From PALSA-600 sp963842335 (GTDB taxonomy: Bacteria > Actinomycetota > Thermoleophilia > Gaiellales > Gaiellaceae): DNA of 64,000 nucleotides. The notes below the pieces were generated by a model. The model saw nothing but the letters and a program-made list of their open reading frames with translations, was not told where the DNA came from and ran no database searches. The number at the start of each line of letters is the position of its first letter. Position 1 is the stretch's first letter. The DNA lies in assembly GCA_963842335.1 (NCBI GenBank), contig CAWJGF010000010.1:434001-498000 (forward strand), written 5' to 3'. The position numbers were made by a program, and so were the translations under genes. This document shows positions 42,102 through 50,582 of the stretch, one piece after another.

Positions 42102-42713
42102 ATGAGCGGCCGCTACCACGAAGGCAGCCGCCGGCTGCAGGCGCGGTTCGACACCATGCGGCTCGCGGATCGGCTCGAGGAGCGCAAGATGAGCGAGACG
42201 ATCGACGAAAGCGACCGCGCGTTCATCGAGGCAGCCGACATGTTCTTCCTGGCGACCGCGGATGCCGCGGGACGCCCGCAGTGCTCGTACAAGGGAGGAG
42301 ACCCTGGGTTCGTTCGCGTGGTCGACGAGCGGACGATCGCGTTCCCGAGCTTCGATGGCAACGGGATGTACCTGTCGGCAGGCAACGTGCTCGTCAACCC
42401 CCACGTCGGTCTGCTCTTCATCGACTTCGAGCGGCGCAGCCGCCTTCGCTTGAACGGTGTCGCATCCATCGACGAGGCCGACGCGATGCTCGAGCTCTAT
42501 CCCCAGGCGCAACTCATCGTGCGCGTGCGCGCCACCGAGGTGTTCCCGAACTGCCCGCGTTACATCCATCGCTACAGGCTGGTCGAGCGGTCGCGGTTCA
42601 CGCCGCGCGCCGAGACGACAACCCCGGCTCCCGCGTGGAAGCGTGCCGACTGGTCACGGGATGTTCTGCCCGCCGGCGACCCCGCTCTCGATCCGGACGC
42701 TGAGATTCTCTAA
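42102..42713 (+). CDS. Pyridoxamine 5'-phosphate oxidase-like FMN protein
   Basis: 203 residues with the split-barrel FMN fold: FIEAADMFFLATADAAGRPQ, then DERTIAFPSFDGNGMYLSAG, NPHVGLLFIDFERRSRLRLNG and PNCPRYIHRY. This pattern is the PNPOx-like subgroup of unknown substrate, not the vitamin B6 enzyme. ATG 42102 is preferred with GCGAGG about 8 nt upstream. The stop overlaps the convergent SDR gene by 4 bases. Confidence 0.85.
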   Translation: MSGRYHEGSRRLQARFDTMRLADRLEERKMSETIDESDRAFIEAADMFFLATADAAGRPQCSYKGGDPGFVRVVDERTIAFPSFDGNGMYLSAGNVLVNPHVGLLFIDFERRSRLRLNGVASIDEADAMLELYPQAQLIVRVRATEVFPNCPRYIHRYRLVERSRFTPRAETTTPAPAWKRADWSRDVLPAGDPALDPDAEIL

Positions 42714-43405
42714 CGCGAGCGTAGGCGCGCAAGCGCGCCGGGTGCAAGCGACTGCACCCACGCGGCCGGCCGATACCAGCGTGGCACGTAGATCTCACGC
42801 TTGTTGCTCGCAACCGCGTCGAGCAGGCGATCGACGACCAGTTGCGGTTCGACGACGAGGCGGCCGAGTAGCGGCCCGTGGCGCTTGCCCTGCGGAAAGC
42901 CCTCCGTCTCGACGAAACCCGGATTGACGGTGTGCACCGAGATGCCCTGCGGGGCGAGCTCCACGGTGATCGACCGCGAGAACGCGAGCTGAGCGTGCTT
43001 CGAGGCCGAGTAAGGCCCAGCCGCCACCGTTCCCGCCACCGAGACGATGTTCACCAGGTGCGACCCCCGGCCGAGACCGGGTAGGAACGCGAGCAGTGTC
43101 CAGACCGAACCGAGATAGTTCACACGCATCACCTGCTCGATCCGCTCGGGGCCGGCGGTCAGGAAGCTGCCGCGGGCGGCGACGCCGGCGTTGTTGACGA
43201 GCAGGTCGATTCCGGGATGGCGCTCGAGCACACGCTGCGCTGCGGCGTCGACCGAGCCGCGGTCGGCCACGTCGCACTCCTCGTGCTCGTCTGCCTCCGA
43301 CGGCCGGCGCGACAGGCCAACGGTCTGCCAGCCACGAGCCTTCAGCGTGCGGATCAGCTCGGCGCCGATGCCCGACGACGCGCCGGTGACGACCGCGACC
43401 TTCAG
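42710..43405 (-). CDS. SDR-family oxidoreductase with probable CTG start
   Basis: 231 residues. KVAVVTGASSGIGAELIRTL begins the Rossmann fold, LLVNNAGVAARG, the IVSVAG Ser, and the YSASKHA Tyr/Lys pair complete a classical SDR. The C-terminus (EIYVPRWYRPAAWVQSLAP) resembles DltE/YciK-like proteins. No ATG, GTG or TTG fits: in frame, upstream codons belong to the end of the subtilase gene, so CTG 43405, giving (M)KVAVVTG, is the best start. It lies 5 bases after the subtilase stop. Confidence 0.85.
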   Translation of the reverse strand: MKVAVVTGASSGIGAELIRTLKARGWQTVGLSRRPSEADEHEECDVADRGSVDAAAQRVLERHPGIDLLVNNAGVAARGSFLTAGPERIEQVMRVNYLGSVWTLLAFLPGLGRGSHLVNIVSVAGTVAAGPYSASKHAQLAFSRSITVELAPQGISVHTVNPGFVETEGFPQGKRHGPLLGRLVVEPQLVVDRLLDAVASNKREIYVPRWYRPAAWVQSLAPGALARLRSR

Positions 43406-43410
43406 GCCGG

Positions 43411-46400
43411 TTACTTGCAGACCCTGAACTGCCGTCCCGCTACGGAGCGGTGGCCCGCGGAGTCGGTCAGCAGCGCGCTCAGGTGGTGCACACCCTTCTT
43501 CAGCGAAGCCGTCTTCCAGTCGACGCTGTAGACCCCATTCGGCCCGCTCGTATCGGCGCCGATGCGCTTCCCGCCGTCCTTGAACACCACCCCGGTCACT
43601 TTCTTGTTCGAGCCGCCGACCACGACGAGCTGGTCGGTCGTGAGGGCGCACACATGCGCCGGTGGCTCGATCCAGGTGACGGTGGGACCGTTCACCGCGG
43701 TGATCTTCGACCCAAGGAATGTCGTATTCGGGAGGAGGTCGTTTCCGACAGTGTTGATGTTCTTCGACTCCTGATAGTCGGAGACCGCGACGACCGCACT
43801 TGTCTTTCCGGCCTTGAACTTCGGAGCGGCGGTCGGAATCCCGAAGATGATCAGGCCCGTGGTCGGGTCGTAGGCAGACGCGCCGACGAGCGCCTTGTTG
43901 TAGTTGAGGACGAGCGACAGCGGATCGACTCCCGAGCCGAGGTCGACAGCCTGAGCGACGATCAGCGGCCGGCCGGCGGTGACGCGTGTCGTCAAGACTC
44001 GCACGGCCGGCGGGGTGACGTCGTTCACCCATGAGTTCAGCAGGTACTGGCCCTTGAGCGGCTTGTCGGTGAACGGGTCGGCGCGCGAATCGACCGAGAC
44101 GAAGAACCGTTGAATCCGTGGGAATTGCGCGCCGGCCGCGCCGATGTCGACGTTCGCGTCGAACGTCAGCCCGTTCACGTCGGTCGGCGTCCCTGCGTAA
44201 CCCTGCACGTCATTCTCGTCCTGCGAGCCGAGCACGAACGGATCGATCAGCGCGCCGGGCGTCGCCGCGAGCACGGAAACACCGAAGTTGACGACCGGCA
44301 CGTTGATGTCGGTGGAGTACAGATGCTCCGAGCCGTCCTCGTTCATCGGCGCGCCGACGTAGTCGGACGGCGGCCCGAACGGCTCCGACGGGCAGCAGTA
44401 GGTCGAGACGAGGCTCGTCCCCGAGGCGGTGTCGCCGATCTGCAGCTTCTTGAGCGGGACCGCCGTCAGCGCGCGCAGCGCGGGGCGCTCGACCAGGAAG
44501 GAGTAGGGGACACGGCGCTGCACGCCGTTCCCGTTGAACTCGATGAAACCGAAGTTCTCACCGGTGCCGGCGTTTGCGGCGACTCGAACGACGACCGGGA
44601 TCGCGACATCGCCCCCCGTCGCGACGACCACGTTGCCTGGAACGTCGATCGTGACGCCGGAGGTCTGGGTCTGCGGGGCCAGCGACACGGTGTACGTGCC
44701 GGCGCCGTCGCCGGCGTCGGAGAGCGTGACGAGCATCGACTTGCGCTGGGCGCCGGTCGACACGTCGATCTTCTCGAACGAGAGTGACTGCGGGTCGGTG
44801 AAGACCTTCGGGTCGTTCGCCGCGAGGGCGTTCGCGAGCCCCGCACCCTCGAGCAGCACGGGCGCTTCCTGCGTCCGGGCGCTGTCACCCCACGCTGGGC
44901 CGGCCGTCGACATCAGCGCCGACTTCACCTGCCACGACGACCACGTCGGGTGTTGTTGGAGAAGCAGGGCTGCCGCGCCCGCGACATGCGGCGTCGCCAT
45001 CGAGGTGCCCGCGAAGACCGAGAATGTCGACCCGGTGGTGAGTGGAGGCGTGGATGAGAGGACGTCGAGGCCCGGCGCCGAGATGTCGGGCTTGAGGTCG
45101 TAGCCGAAGTCGGTCGGCCCGGCCGACGAGAAGCTCGTGATCACGCCACTGCGGTCGGTGTCGATCTCCTTGACGTCGGACGAGACGCGGATCCCGGCGC
45201 GGCCCCCGGTTGTGGCGAGGAACGCGCGCAGATGCTGTCCGTCGAGGTCGGAGATCATCCCCGCCGGGATCGGGAGGGGGATGGGGATCGGGTTGGCCTC
45301 GCCGAAGCGGTTGTCCACCAGGATGATCCCGATCGCACCCGCCAGGCCGGCCCGCTCGGCCTTCGACACGAACGAGCAGACACCGCGCGAGACGAGGGCG
45401 ACCTTGCCGGCCAGGGAGCCTTTCGGCAGCGTGCCGAGCCCTGTATTCGGATCGGTCGCGGGCCCGCACAGGTGGGCCTCCACCGGCTTGCCGTCCGTGC
45501 CGAGGACCGAGGTGACGTCGACGATCGTCTGATTGAGGGTCGCCCACGGGCCTGGGAGCTTCACCCCGCCTGCGCCCTGGATCGGCACGGCTCCGAGCAG
45601 GGGCGGGCCGCCGACGACGCTGAGCGCCGGTGCGAAGACGTGCGAGTTCGAGACCGCCGCGACCGAGATTGCGTCCGGCGCGGTGCCGGGCGAGCCCGCG
45701 GTGCCGAGGCCGAAGTCCTCGCGGTCGTTGCCCGCAGCGATCACCGGCACCACGCCGGCCAGCGCCGTGTTGTGCACCGCCTCGTTCATCGCGTCATTCG
45801 CGGGATCGGTCTCCGGGCCGCCGCCCGAGAAGTTGATCACGTTCATCCCGTCTGCGACTGCCGCCTCGAATGCCTTCACGATCTCCGGCGTGTCGGCCTC
45901 GTGGCCGAGCGGCGTCGGGACCGTGAAGACTCGGTAGTTCCCGATCCACGCCTTCGGGGCGACACCGGAAAGGTCGGTCGTCGTCGGATGATCAGGCCCG
46001 GCCGGTGCGGTCGTTCCTTCGTCGCCCGCTGCAATACCCGAGACGTGCGTGCCGTGCGGCTCCGTCGGGTCGAACGCCTTGGTGCTCAAGCTGTCGCGGA
46101 CCGGGCCGGGGAAGACCTTCGCGACGATCACCTTCGGCGTTGTGAGCTTCGTGTCGCCCCTCGGGAAACCTGGGGGATATGCAAAGCCTGCCGGGTTCAG
46201 AAAGGGGCTCGACGAGTCGACGCCGGTGTCGACGACCCCGATCTTCATCCCCTGCCCCTTGTCCCCCGTTGCGGCCTCAAGGTCGGTTGCGTGGATCACC
46301 GACGGCCCGCGGTCCATCGTTCGCATGTAGGTGAGGCTCGGATACACCTTGTTCACAGCGCTCAGCGAGAGCAGCTTCGGCAGCGAGCGGACAGGCAGCT

Positions 46401-46791
46401 GGACGGTGATGCCGTCGAGCAGGATCGAGAACCGTTCCTGGAATCGCGCCTGGGGGATCGCCGTCCTGACCTGGGCGACCGCCGCGTCCTGAAGGCGCGC
46501 GAGCTTCGCGAGATACGCCTTCGAGGACGAGGTCCGCACGTTCAGATGCTGGGAGCGCGACGACGACGCGAGTGAGCGGTCGCTGCTCCAGGCGGCGAGC
46601 GGCGGGGCGTCGAGCCGCACGATCACGCGGGTCAGACCGTGTTGGTGCGCCGCCGGGATCTTCAGGACCCCTGCCCGCACACGAGGGAGCGCTGACTCAC
46701 GCAAGTCAGGGCGGAGGGGCTGCAACGCCGCCGACGCCGCTGTTGCTGCGAGCAGAGCGAAGACCCCCAAGAGCAGCAGTACGCGACGCAA
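43411..46791 (-). CDS. Large secreted subtilisin-like serine protease (S8)
   Basis: 1126 residues. Signal peptide MRRVLLLLGVFALLAATAASA, I9-like propeptide (about 50-160), then an S8 domain with D188 (IGVVDTGVD), H246 (PHGTHVSGIAAG), oxyanion N355 (IAAGNDRED) and S597 (FAGTSMATPHVAGAAALL). A protease-associated insert lies around 430-530. C-terminal Fn3-like and other beta domains extend to the end, which has no cell-wall anchor. Start TTG 46791 follows its hexamer by 8 nt and creates the signal peptide; the longer upstream frame is antisense to fabI. Confidence 0.93.
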   Translation of the reverse strand: MRRVLLLLGVFALLAATAASAALQPLRPDLRESALPRVRAGVLKIPAAHQHGLTRVIVRLDAPPLAAWSSDRSLASSSRSQHLNVRTSSSKAYLAKLARLQDAAVAQVRTAIPQARFQERFSILLDGITVQLPVRSLPKLLSLSAVNKVYPSLTYMRTMDRGPSVIHATDLEAATGDKGQGMKIGVVDTGVDSSSPFLNPAGFAYPPGFPRGDTKLTTPKVIVAKVFPGPVRDSLSTKAFDPTEPHGTHVSGIAAGDEGTTAPAGPDHPTTTDLSGVAPKAWIGNYRVFTVPTPLGHEADTPEIVKAFEAAVADGMNVINFSGGGPETDPANDAMNEAVHNTALAGVVPVIAAGNDREDFGLGTAGSPGTAPDAISVAAVSNSHVFAPALSVVGGPPLLGAVPIQGAGGVKLPGPWATLNQTIVDVTSVLGTDGKPVEAHLCGPATDPNTGLGTLPKGSLAGKVALVSRGVCSFVSKAERAGLAGAIGIILVDNRFGEANPIPIPLPIPAGMISDLDGQHLRAFLATTGGRAGIRVSSDVKEIDTDRSGVITSFSSAGPTDFGYDLKPDISAPGLDVLSSTPPLTTGSTFSVFAGTSMATPHVAGAAALLLQQHPTWSSWQVKSALMSTAGPAWGDSARTQEAPVLLEGAGLANALAANDPKVFTDPQSLSFEKIDVSTGAQRKSMLVTLSDAGDGAGTYTVSLAPQTQTSGVTIDVPGNVVVATGGDVAIPVVVRVAANAGTGENFGFIEFNGNGVQRRVPYSFLVERPALRALTAVPLKKLQIGDTASGTSLVSTYCCPSEPFGPPSDYVGAPMNEDGSEHLYSTDINVPVVNFGVSVLAATPGALIDPFVLGSQDENDVQGYAGTPTDVNGLTFDANVDIGAAGAQFPRIQRFFVSVDSRADPFTDKPLKGQYLLNSWVNDVTPPAVRVLTTRVTAGRPLIVAQAVDLGSGVDPLSLVLNYNKALVGASAYDPTTGLIIFGIPTAAPKFKAGKTSAVVAVSDYQESKNINTVGNDLLPNTTFLGSKITAVNGPTVTWIEPPAHVCALTTDQLVVVGGSNKKVTGVVFKDGGKRIGADTSGPNGVYSVDWKTASLKKGVHHLSALLTDSAGHRSVAGRQFRVCK

Positions 46792-46799
46792 GGTCCCGC

Positions 46800-46805
46800 A
46801 CAGTA
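46800..46805 (-). promoter_or_regulatory. -10 hexamer TACTGT (minus) before subtilase
   Basis: Spacer of 8 nt to TTG 46791; a rare case of a leaderless TTG start. Confidence 0.45.
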
Positions 46806-46817
46806 CCCGACGGGCGT

Positions 46818-46823
46818 TAGAGT
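46818..46823 (+). promoter_or_regulatory. -10 hexamer TAGAGT before fabI
   Basis: Spacer CGCTATCC, 8 nt, to GTG 46832; divergent from the subtilase site 12 bases away. Confidence 0.5.
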
Positions 46824-46831
46824 CGCTATCC

Positions 46832-47602
46832 GTGTTCCAGGGAAAACGTGCACTCATTCTCGGCGTGGCCAACAAGCGGTCGATCGCGTGGGCGATCGCG
46901 AAGCGGCTGGCCGACGGCGGCGCCGAGCTCGCGTTCACCTTCCAGGGCGAGCGGATCGAGAAGAACGTGCGCGACCTCGCCGACTCGGTGGGCGGGAAGC
47001 TCGTCACCGAGTTGGATGTCCGCGACGACGCAGCGATCGAGCGCGTCTTCACCGAGGTTGGCGACGTCTTCGGCGGCGAGCTCGACATCCTGGTCCACTC
47101 GGTCGCGTTCGCGGCCGCGGAGGATCTGGAGGGTCGCTTCACCGACACGCCGCGGGACCGCTTCTGGATGGCCATCGACGTGAGCGCCTACTCGCTGGTT
47201 GCGACGACGAGAGCTGCCGAGCCGCTGATGGAGGCCGCAGGCGGAGGCTCGGTCGTCACGATGACCTATCTCGGCGGCGAGCGCGCAGTCCCTCACTACA
47301 ACGTGATGGGCGTCGCCAAGGCGACACTCGATTCGTCGGTCAAGTACCTCGCGTGGGACCTCGGCGCGAAGAACATCCGCGTCAACGCGATCTCGGCCGG
47401 ACCGGTGCGCACGCTTGCGGCCCGGTCGATCGCCGGCTTCCCGACGATGGAGTCGATTGTCGAGGAGCGCTCGCCGCTGCACCGCCACGTCGACGCCGAC
47501 GACGTCGGGGCTGCCGCGGCCTACCTGCTCGGCGACGGCGCCAGGAATGTCACCGGTACGACGCTCTACGTCGACAGCGGCTATCACGCGATGGGCATGT
47601 GA
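46832..47602 (+). CDS. fabI: Enoyl-[acyl-carrier-protein] reductase (NADH)
   Basis: Last step of the fatty-acid elongation cycle. It is 256 residues. FabI-specific features: LILGVANKRSIAWAIAKRLA in place of TGxxxGIG, HSVAFAAAEDLEG, and the catalytic Tyr-x6-Lys in HYNVMGVAKATLD. The C-terminus NVTGTTLYVDSGYHAMGM is typical. GTG 46832 is the start. Together with the FabG-like gene elsewhere in the window it points to a type II fatty acid synthase. Confidence 0.95.
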   Translation: MFQGKRALILGVANKRSIAWAIAKRLADGGAELAFTFQGERIEKNVRDLADSVGGKLVTELDVRDDAAIERVFTEVGDVFGGELDILVHSVAFAAAEDLEGRFTDTPRDRFWMAIDVSAYSLVATTRAAEPLMEAAGGGSVVTMTYLGGERAVPHYNVMGVAKATLDSSVKYLAWDLGAKNIRVNAISAGPVRTLAARSIAGFPTMESIVEERSPLHRHVDADDVGAAAAYLLGDGARNVTGTTLYVDSGYHAMGM

Positions 47603-47639
47603 GCGGCCGCCGGCCGGTCACATGGAATCTGGTTCGCTC

Positions 47640-48356
47640 TTAACCAGGGTCGGAGTGTGACCGACGCCGACCGTCGCTCGAACGGCTGACAACCTTGGCG
47701 CCGGCGGACCTTTGGGGGTGTTCGAGCAGGCGGCGGACTTCCTCATCGGTGATCGGGGAGAAGTCGCCGTAGCACGCTCCGACCGCAATGAACGGCTTTG
47801 GAGTTGAGAGGCATACGAGTTCGTCGACATCAGGGAGAAGCGCTCTGTACGAGTGCTCTGAGGCGACCGGGGCAGCGATGACCAGCCGCCGGGGATGCCG
47901 CAGGCGCACTGCGAGCACGGCAACACGCATCGTCGCGCCGGTCGCAAGACCGTCGTCGACGACGATGACGGTGCGATTCTTCACGTTGGCCGGTTCGCGG
48001 CCGCCGCGGTAGAGGAGTTCGCGGCGGACTAGATCCCCTTCCTCGAGCGTTGCCGCACGCGCAACAGCTTTTTCGTCGAGCCCAAGCTCGGCGACCACGC
48101 GGTCATTCACGACCCTCATCCCGCCACTCGCGATCGCTCCGATCGCAAGCTCGGCTTGCCCGGGAGCGCCGAGCTTGCGAACGACGATCACGTCAAGCGC
48201 TGCGTCGAGTCCCCGTGCGAGCTCGAATCCGACCGGCACCCCGCCACGCGGAAGGGCCAGCACCACGAGGCCGCGTTCACCGCGATAGCGCCCGAGGGCT
48301 TCTGCGAGCCGGCTGCCCGCCTCTGTGCGGTCGCGAAAGAGTGCTACCGAAGCCAA
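47640..48356 (-). CDS. Phosphoribosyltransferase-domain protein
   Basis: 238 residues. The PRPP loop is TVIVVDDGLATGATMRVAVL near residue 130; the N-terminus FRDRTEAGSRLAEALGRYRG and VLALPRGGVPVGFELARGL are seen in a family of stand-alone predicted phosphoribosyltransferases often found in dormancy and stress gene groups of actinobacteria. The acceptor base is not known. The tail is Arg/Ser-rich. Its start overlaps the end of the upstream thioredoxin-fold gene by 13 bases. Confidence 0.85.
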   Translation of the reverse strand: MASVALFRDRTEAGSRLAEALGRYRGERGLVVLALPRGGVPVGFELARGLDAALDVIVVRKLGAPGQAELAIGAIASGGMRVVNDRVVAELGLDEKAVARAATLEEGDLVRRELLYRGGREPANVKNRTVIVVDDGLATGATMRVAVLAVRLRHPRRLVIAAPVASEHSYRALLPDVDELVCLSTPKPFIAVGACYGDFSPITDEEVRRLLEHPQRSAGAKVVSRSSDGRRRSHSDPG

Positions 48357-48712
48357 GGCTTGAGCTGCTCGCGGATCGCTGCGGATCCGCTCGGGCGTGT
48401 GAGTCTCGTGCGAACCTTCCCGTCGGCAATGACCATGATCGACGGTGTCTCGGTGACGCGGAACCGTTCGCCGATGTCAGCGCGCTGGCTGAGATCGATT
48501 CGCTGGAAGACGAACGTGTTGTGGTTCCGCCGGCGCTGCAGGATCTGGGCGAGGTAGCCCTCGCAGCGACGCGATGCGCTTTCCCGCGGCGAGTAGAAAA
48601 AGAGCAGCCGTGGCTTTGTTGCCGTCGGGGCCGAGTGAGACGTTCTCAGCACAGGAAGTATCTGTCCCTTCCCGTCACGTAGTCCTTGGACGAGGCAAGG
48701 GCCAGGCCTCAC
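48344..48712 (-). CDS. Thioredoxin-fold protein lacking a CxxC motif
   Basis: 122 residues from GTG 48712, though the first 30 are of doubtful reality. KPRLLFFYSPRESASRRCEG is the thioredoxin strand and active-site helix, with only one Cys, and ETPSIMVIADGKVRTRL is the cis-Pro strand. Without CxxC it is unlikely to be a dithiol oxidoreductase; a chaperone-like or monothiol role is possible. It overlaps the phosphoribosyltransferase gene start and so is probably co-transcribed. Confidence 0.7.
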   Translation of the reverse strand: MRPGPCLVQGLRDGKGQILPVLRTSHSAPTATKPRLLFFYSPRESASRRCEGYLAQILQRRRNHNTFVFQRIDLSQRADIGERFRVTETPSIMVIADGKVRTRLTRPSGSAAIREQLKPWLR

Positions 48713-48865
48713 TTGTGACTCAAAAACTACCAGTCGGTGCCTGGGCAGCCGCCGAAAGCGGCTTCTTTCTGGCGCGGGCTCGACTCAGATCGACGACAGG
48801 ACAGCCTCGAGGGTTGTGATCCTTACGATCGACCTCGCACCCTCGAGACCGCTGCCTCGAACCCG

Positions 48866-49357
48866 TCAGCCGACCCTGATGATCGGGCAGTTCAGCACGA
48901 CGTGCGCGTCGCGTTCGGTCAGCTTGCCAGTCTTCTCGATCTTGTCGATCTGCGTGTCGCTCGTGATCACCACGGGAGTGGCGCCTGCTTTCCAGGTCAG
49001 GATCGTCTCGGACCAGAGCGGGGAATAGTTCTTTTCGCCCGGTTCGGAGCCGAAAACCGCAAGTTGTCCGGCCGCGGCTTTCCCTTCGACGAGGTAGATC
49101 TCAGGGAGGCCGCTGATTGGTTTTAGGCTCGCGGAATAGTTGATGTGCATCGCGGTCGCATCGGCCTTCGAGGACACGTCGGTGTTCAGGTAGGTGTCCT
49201 TGTGACCGTCGTAGAACCCCACGAAGGCGGGTTGTTCGACCGTCTTCGCAGGTCCCATGATCGGACCCATCATCGGTGCCGCTGCGATCGCAGCTCCGAT
49301 GATGATTGCGGTGAGGGCGAACCCGGCGGCTGCGGAGAGAACGAGCTTCGAGCCCAT
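48866..49357 (-). CDS. Membrane-anchored or secreted hypothetical protein
   Basis: 163 residues. One N-terminal hydrophobic segment (VLSAAAGFALTAIIIGAAIA), then an extracytoplasmic domain with VGFYDGHKDTYLNTDVSSKADATAMHINYS, PEIYLVEGKAAAGQLAVFGSEP and LTWKAGATPVVITSDTQIDK. I recall similar DUF7482-type domains but cannot give a function. A perfect AGGAGGT lies 5 nt before ATG 49357. The 153 bases between this gene and 48713 hold nothing recognisable. Confidence 0.75.
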   Translation of the reverse strand: MGSKLVLSAAAGFALTAIIIGAAIAAAPMMGPIMGPAKTVEQPAFVGFYDGHKDTYLNTDVSSKADATAMHINYSASLKPISGLPEIYLVEGKAAAGQLAVFGSEPGEKNYSPLWSETILTWKAGATPVVITSDTQIDKIEKTGKLTERDAHVVLNCPIIRVG

Positions 49358-49458
49358 GTTGGACCTCCTCGGCTAGGGAACCAAGAGGGACTACGGGCCT
49401 TTTGCGCCGACTGGTTTCTTGCGGTGGCCACGATCGACGGACGGCGGGACGGGGTCGC

Positions 49459-49464
49459 TAGGGT
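49459..49464 (+). promoter_or_regulatory. -10 hexamer TAGGGT before mreB-like gene
   Basis: Spacer CGGCAG, 6 nt, to TTG 49471. Confidence 0.45.
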
Positions 49465-49470
49465 CGGCAG

Positions 49471-50550
49471 TTGCGTAGGTCGGCATCAGCAGGGATGGGG
49501 GGTGCGGTTGTGAGGTTTCGTGGAGGCGGGTCGGCGCGCCAGCTTGCGATCGACCTCGGCACCGCGAACACGGTCGTCTTTCGCCGTGGCGAGGGGATCG
49601 TCTTGTTCGAGCCTTCGGTGGTGGCGATCGATGAGCTGAGCGCGGAGGTACTTGCGGTCGGTGATCAGGCGCGACGGATGATTGGTCGCACACCCGCTCA
49701 TATCCGTGCAGTCCGGCCGCTCCGCCACGGCGTGATCGCCGACTTCGACGTGACCGAGCAGATGTTGCGGCAGTTCATCGGGCGCGTCAGCGGAGGATTC
49801 GCGTCGCGGGCGCAGGTGATCGTCTGCGTGCCGAGCGGGGTCACCCAGGTCGAGCGGAGCGCGGTCGAGCAGGCGACGTTGACTGCAGGCGCCTCGCGCG
49901 TGTTCCTGATCGATGAGCCGCTTGCGGCCGCGATCGGAGCGGGGCTGCCCGTCGCTGAATCGCGCGGCTCCCTGGTCGTCGACATCGGCGGCGGGACGAG
50001 CGAGATGGCGGTCACCGCGCTTGGCGGCATGGTCGTCTCGCACTCGATCCGTGTTGGTGGGTACGAGCTCGATGAATCGATCGTGCGCGCCGTCCTCGAC
50101 CAGCATCGACTGGTCATCGGCCAGGAGCAGGCCGAGTCGCTCAAACTCGAAATCGGATGCGCGGTCGCAGGCATGGAGGTAGCCGCCTCCGGGCAGGTCG
50201 CAGGTCGCGACGCCAACACTCGGCTGCTTCGTCGCGCCACGATCGACGCCGATCTCATACGTCAGGCACTTCAGCGACCGCTCGCCCAGATCATCGATGC
50301 GGTCAGGAGCGTCCTCGAACGAACACCGCCGGAGCTCTCGTCCGACATCGCAGACGACGGACTGATGCTCGTCGGCGGCGGCGCGCTCCTGCGCGGGCTC
50401 AGCGACCTGCTTCGACGCGAAACCGGCCTCCACGTAACCGTCGCCGACGACCCGCTGACGACGGTCGCCCGCGGCGCAGGGCAAGCCCTCGAGGAGCTCG
50501 CCGCACTCCGGCAGGGCGACCGCAGGAGACGGAAGACTAGGAGCGGTTAG
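49471..50550 (+). CDS. MreB-like actin homologue, not linked to mreCD
   Basis: 359 residues. ATP-binding phosphate-1 motif AIDLGTANTVVFRRGEGIVL, VPSGVTQVERSAVEQATLTAG, the phosphate-2 motif SLVVDIGGGTSEMAVTALGG, and the adenosine region LMLVGGGALLRGLSDLL. These identify MreB rather than DnaK or FtsA. No mreC, mreD, pbp2 or rodA is nearby. TTG 49471 fits the promoter rule; ATG 49495 and GTG 49510 are alternatives that keep the whole core. Confidence 0.88.
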   Translation: MRRSASAGMGGAVVRFRGGGSARQLAIDLGTANTVVFRRGEGIVLFEPSVVAIDELSAEVLAVGDQARRMIGRTPAHIRAVRPLRHGVIADFDVTEQMLRQFIGRVSGGFASRAQVIVCVPSGVTQVERSAVEQATLTAGASRVFLIDEPLAAAIGAGLPVAESRGSLVVDIGGGTSEMAVTALGGMVVSHSIRVGGYELDESIVRAVLDQHRLVIGQEQAESLKLEIGCAVAGMEVAASGQVAGRDANTRLLRRATIDADLIRQALQRPLAQIIDAVRSVLERTPPELSSDIADDGLMLVGGGALLRGLSDLLRRETGLHVTVADDPLTTVARGAGQALEELAALRQGDRRRRKTRSG

Positions 50551-50570
50551 GAGACTGCAGGTCCGGAGGA

Positions 50571-50576
50571 TACGAT
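50571..50576 (+). promoter_or_regulatory. -10 hexamer TACGAT before MFS gene
   Basis: Spacer CGCGCC, 6 nt, to GTG 50583. Confidence 0.55.
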
Positions 50577-50582
50577 CGCGCC

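Noticed and set aside
46792..47175. N-terminal extension of the subtilase
   Set aside because: It is antisense to fabI and would bury the signal peptide that begins at TTG 46791.
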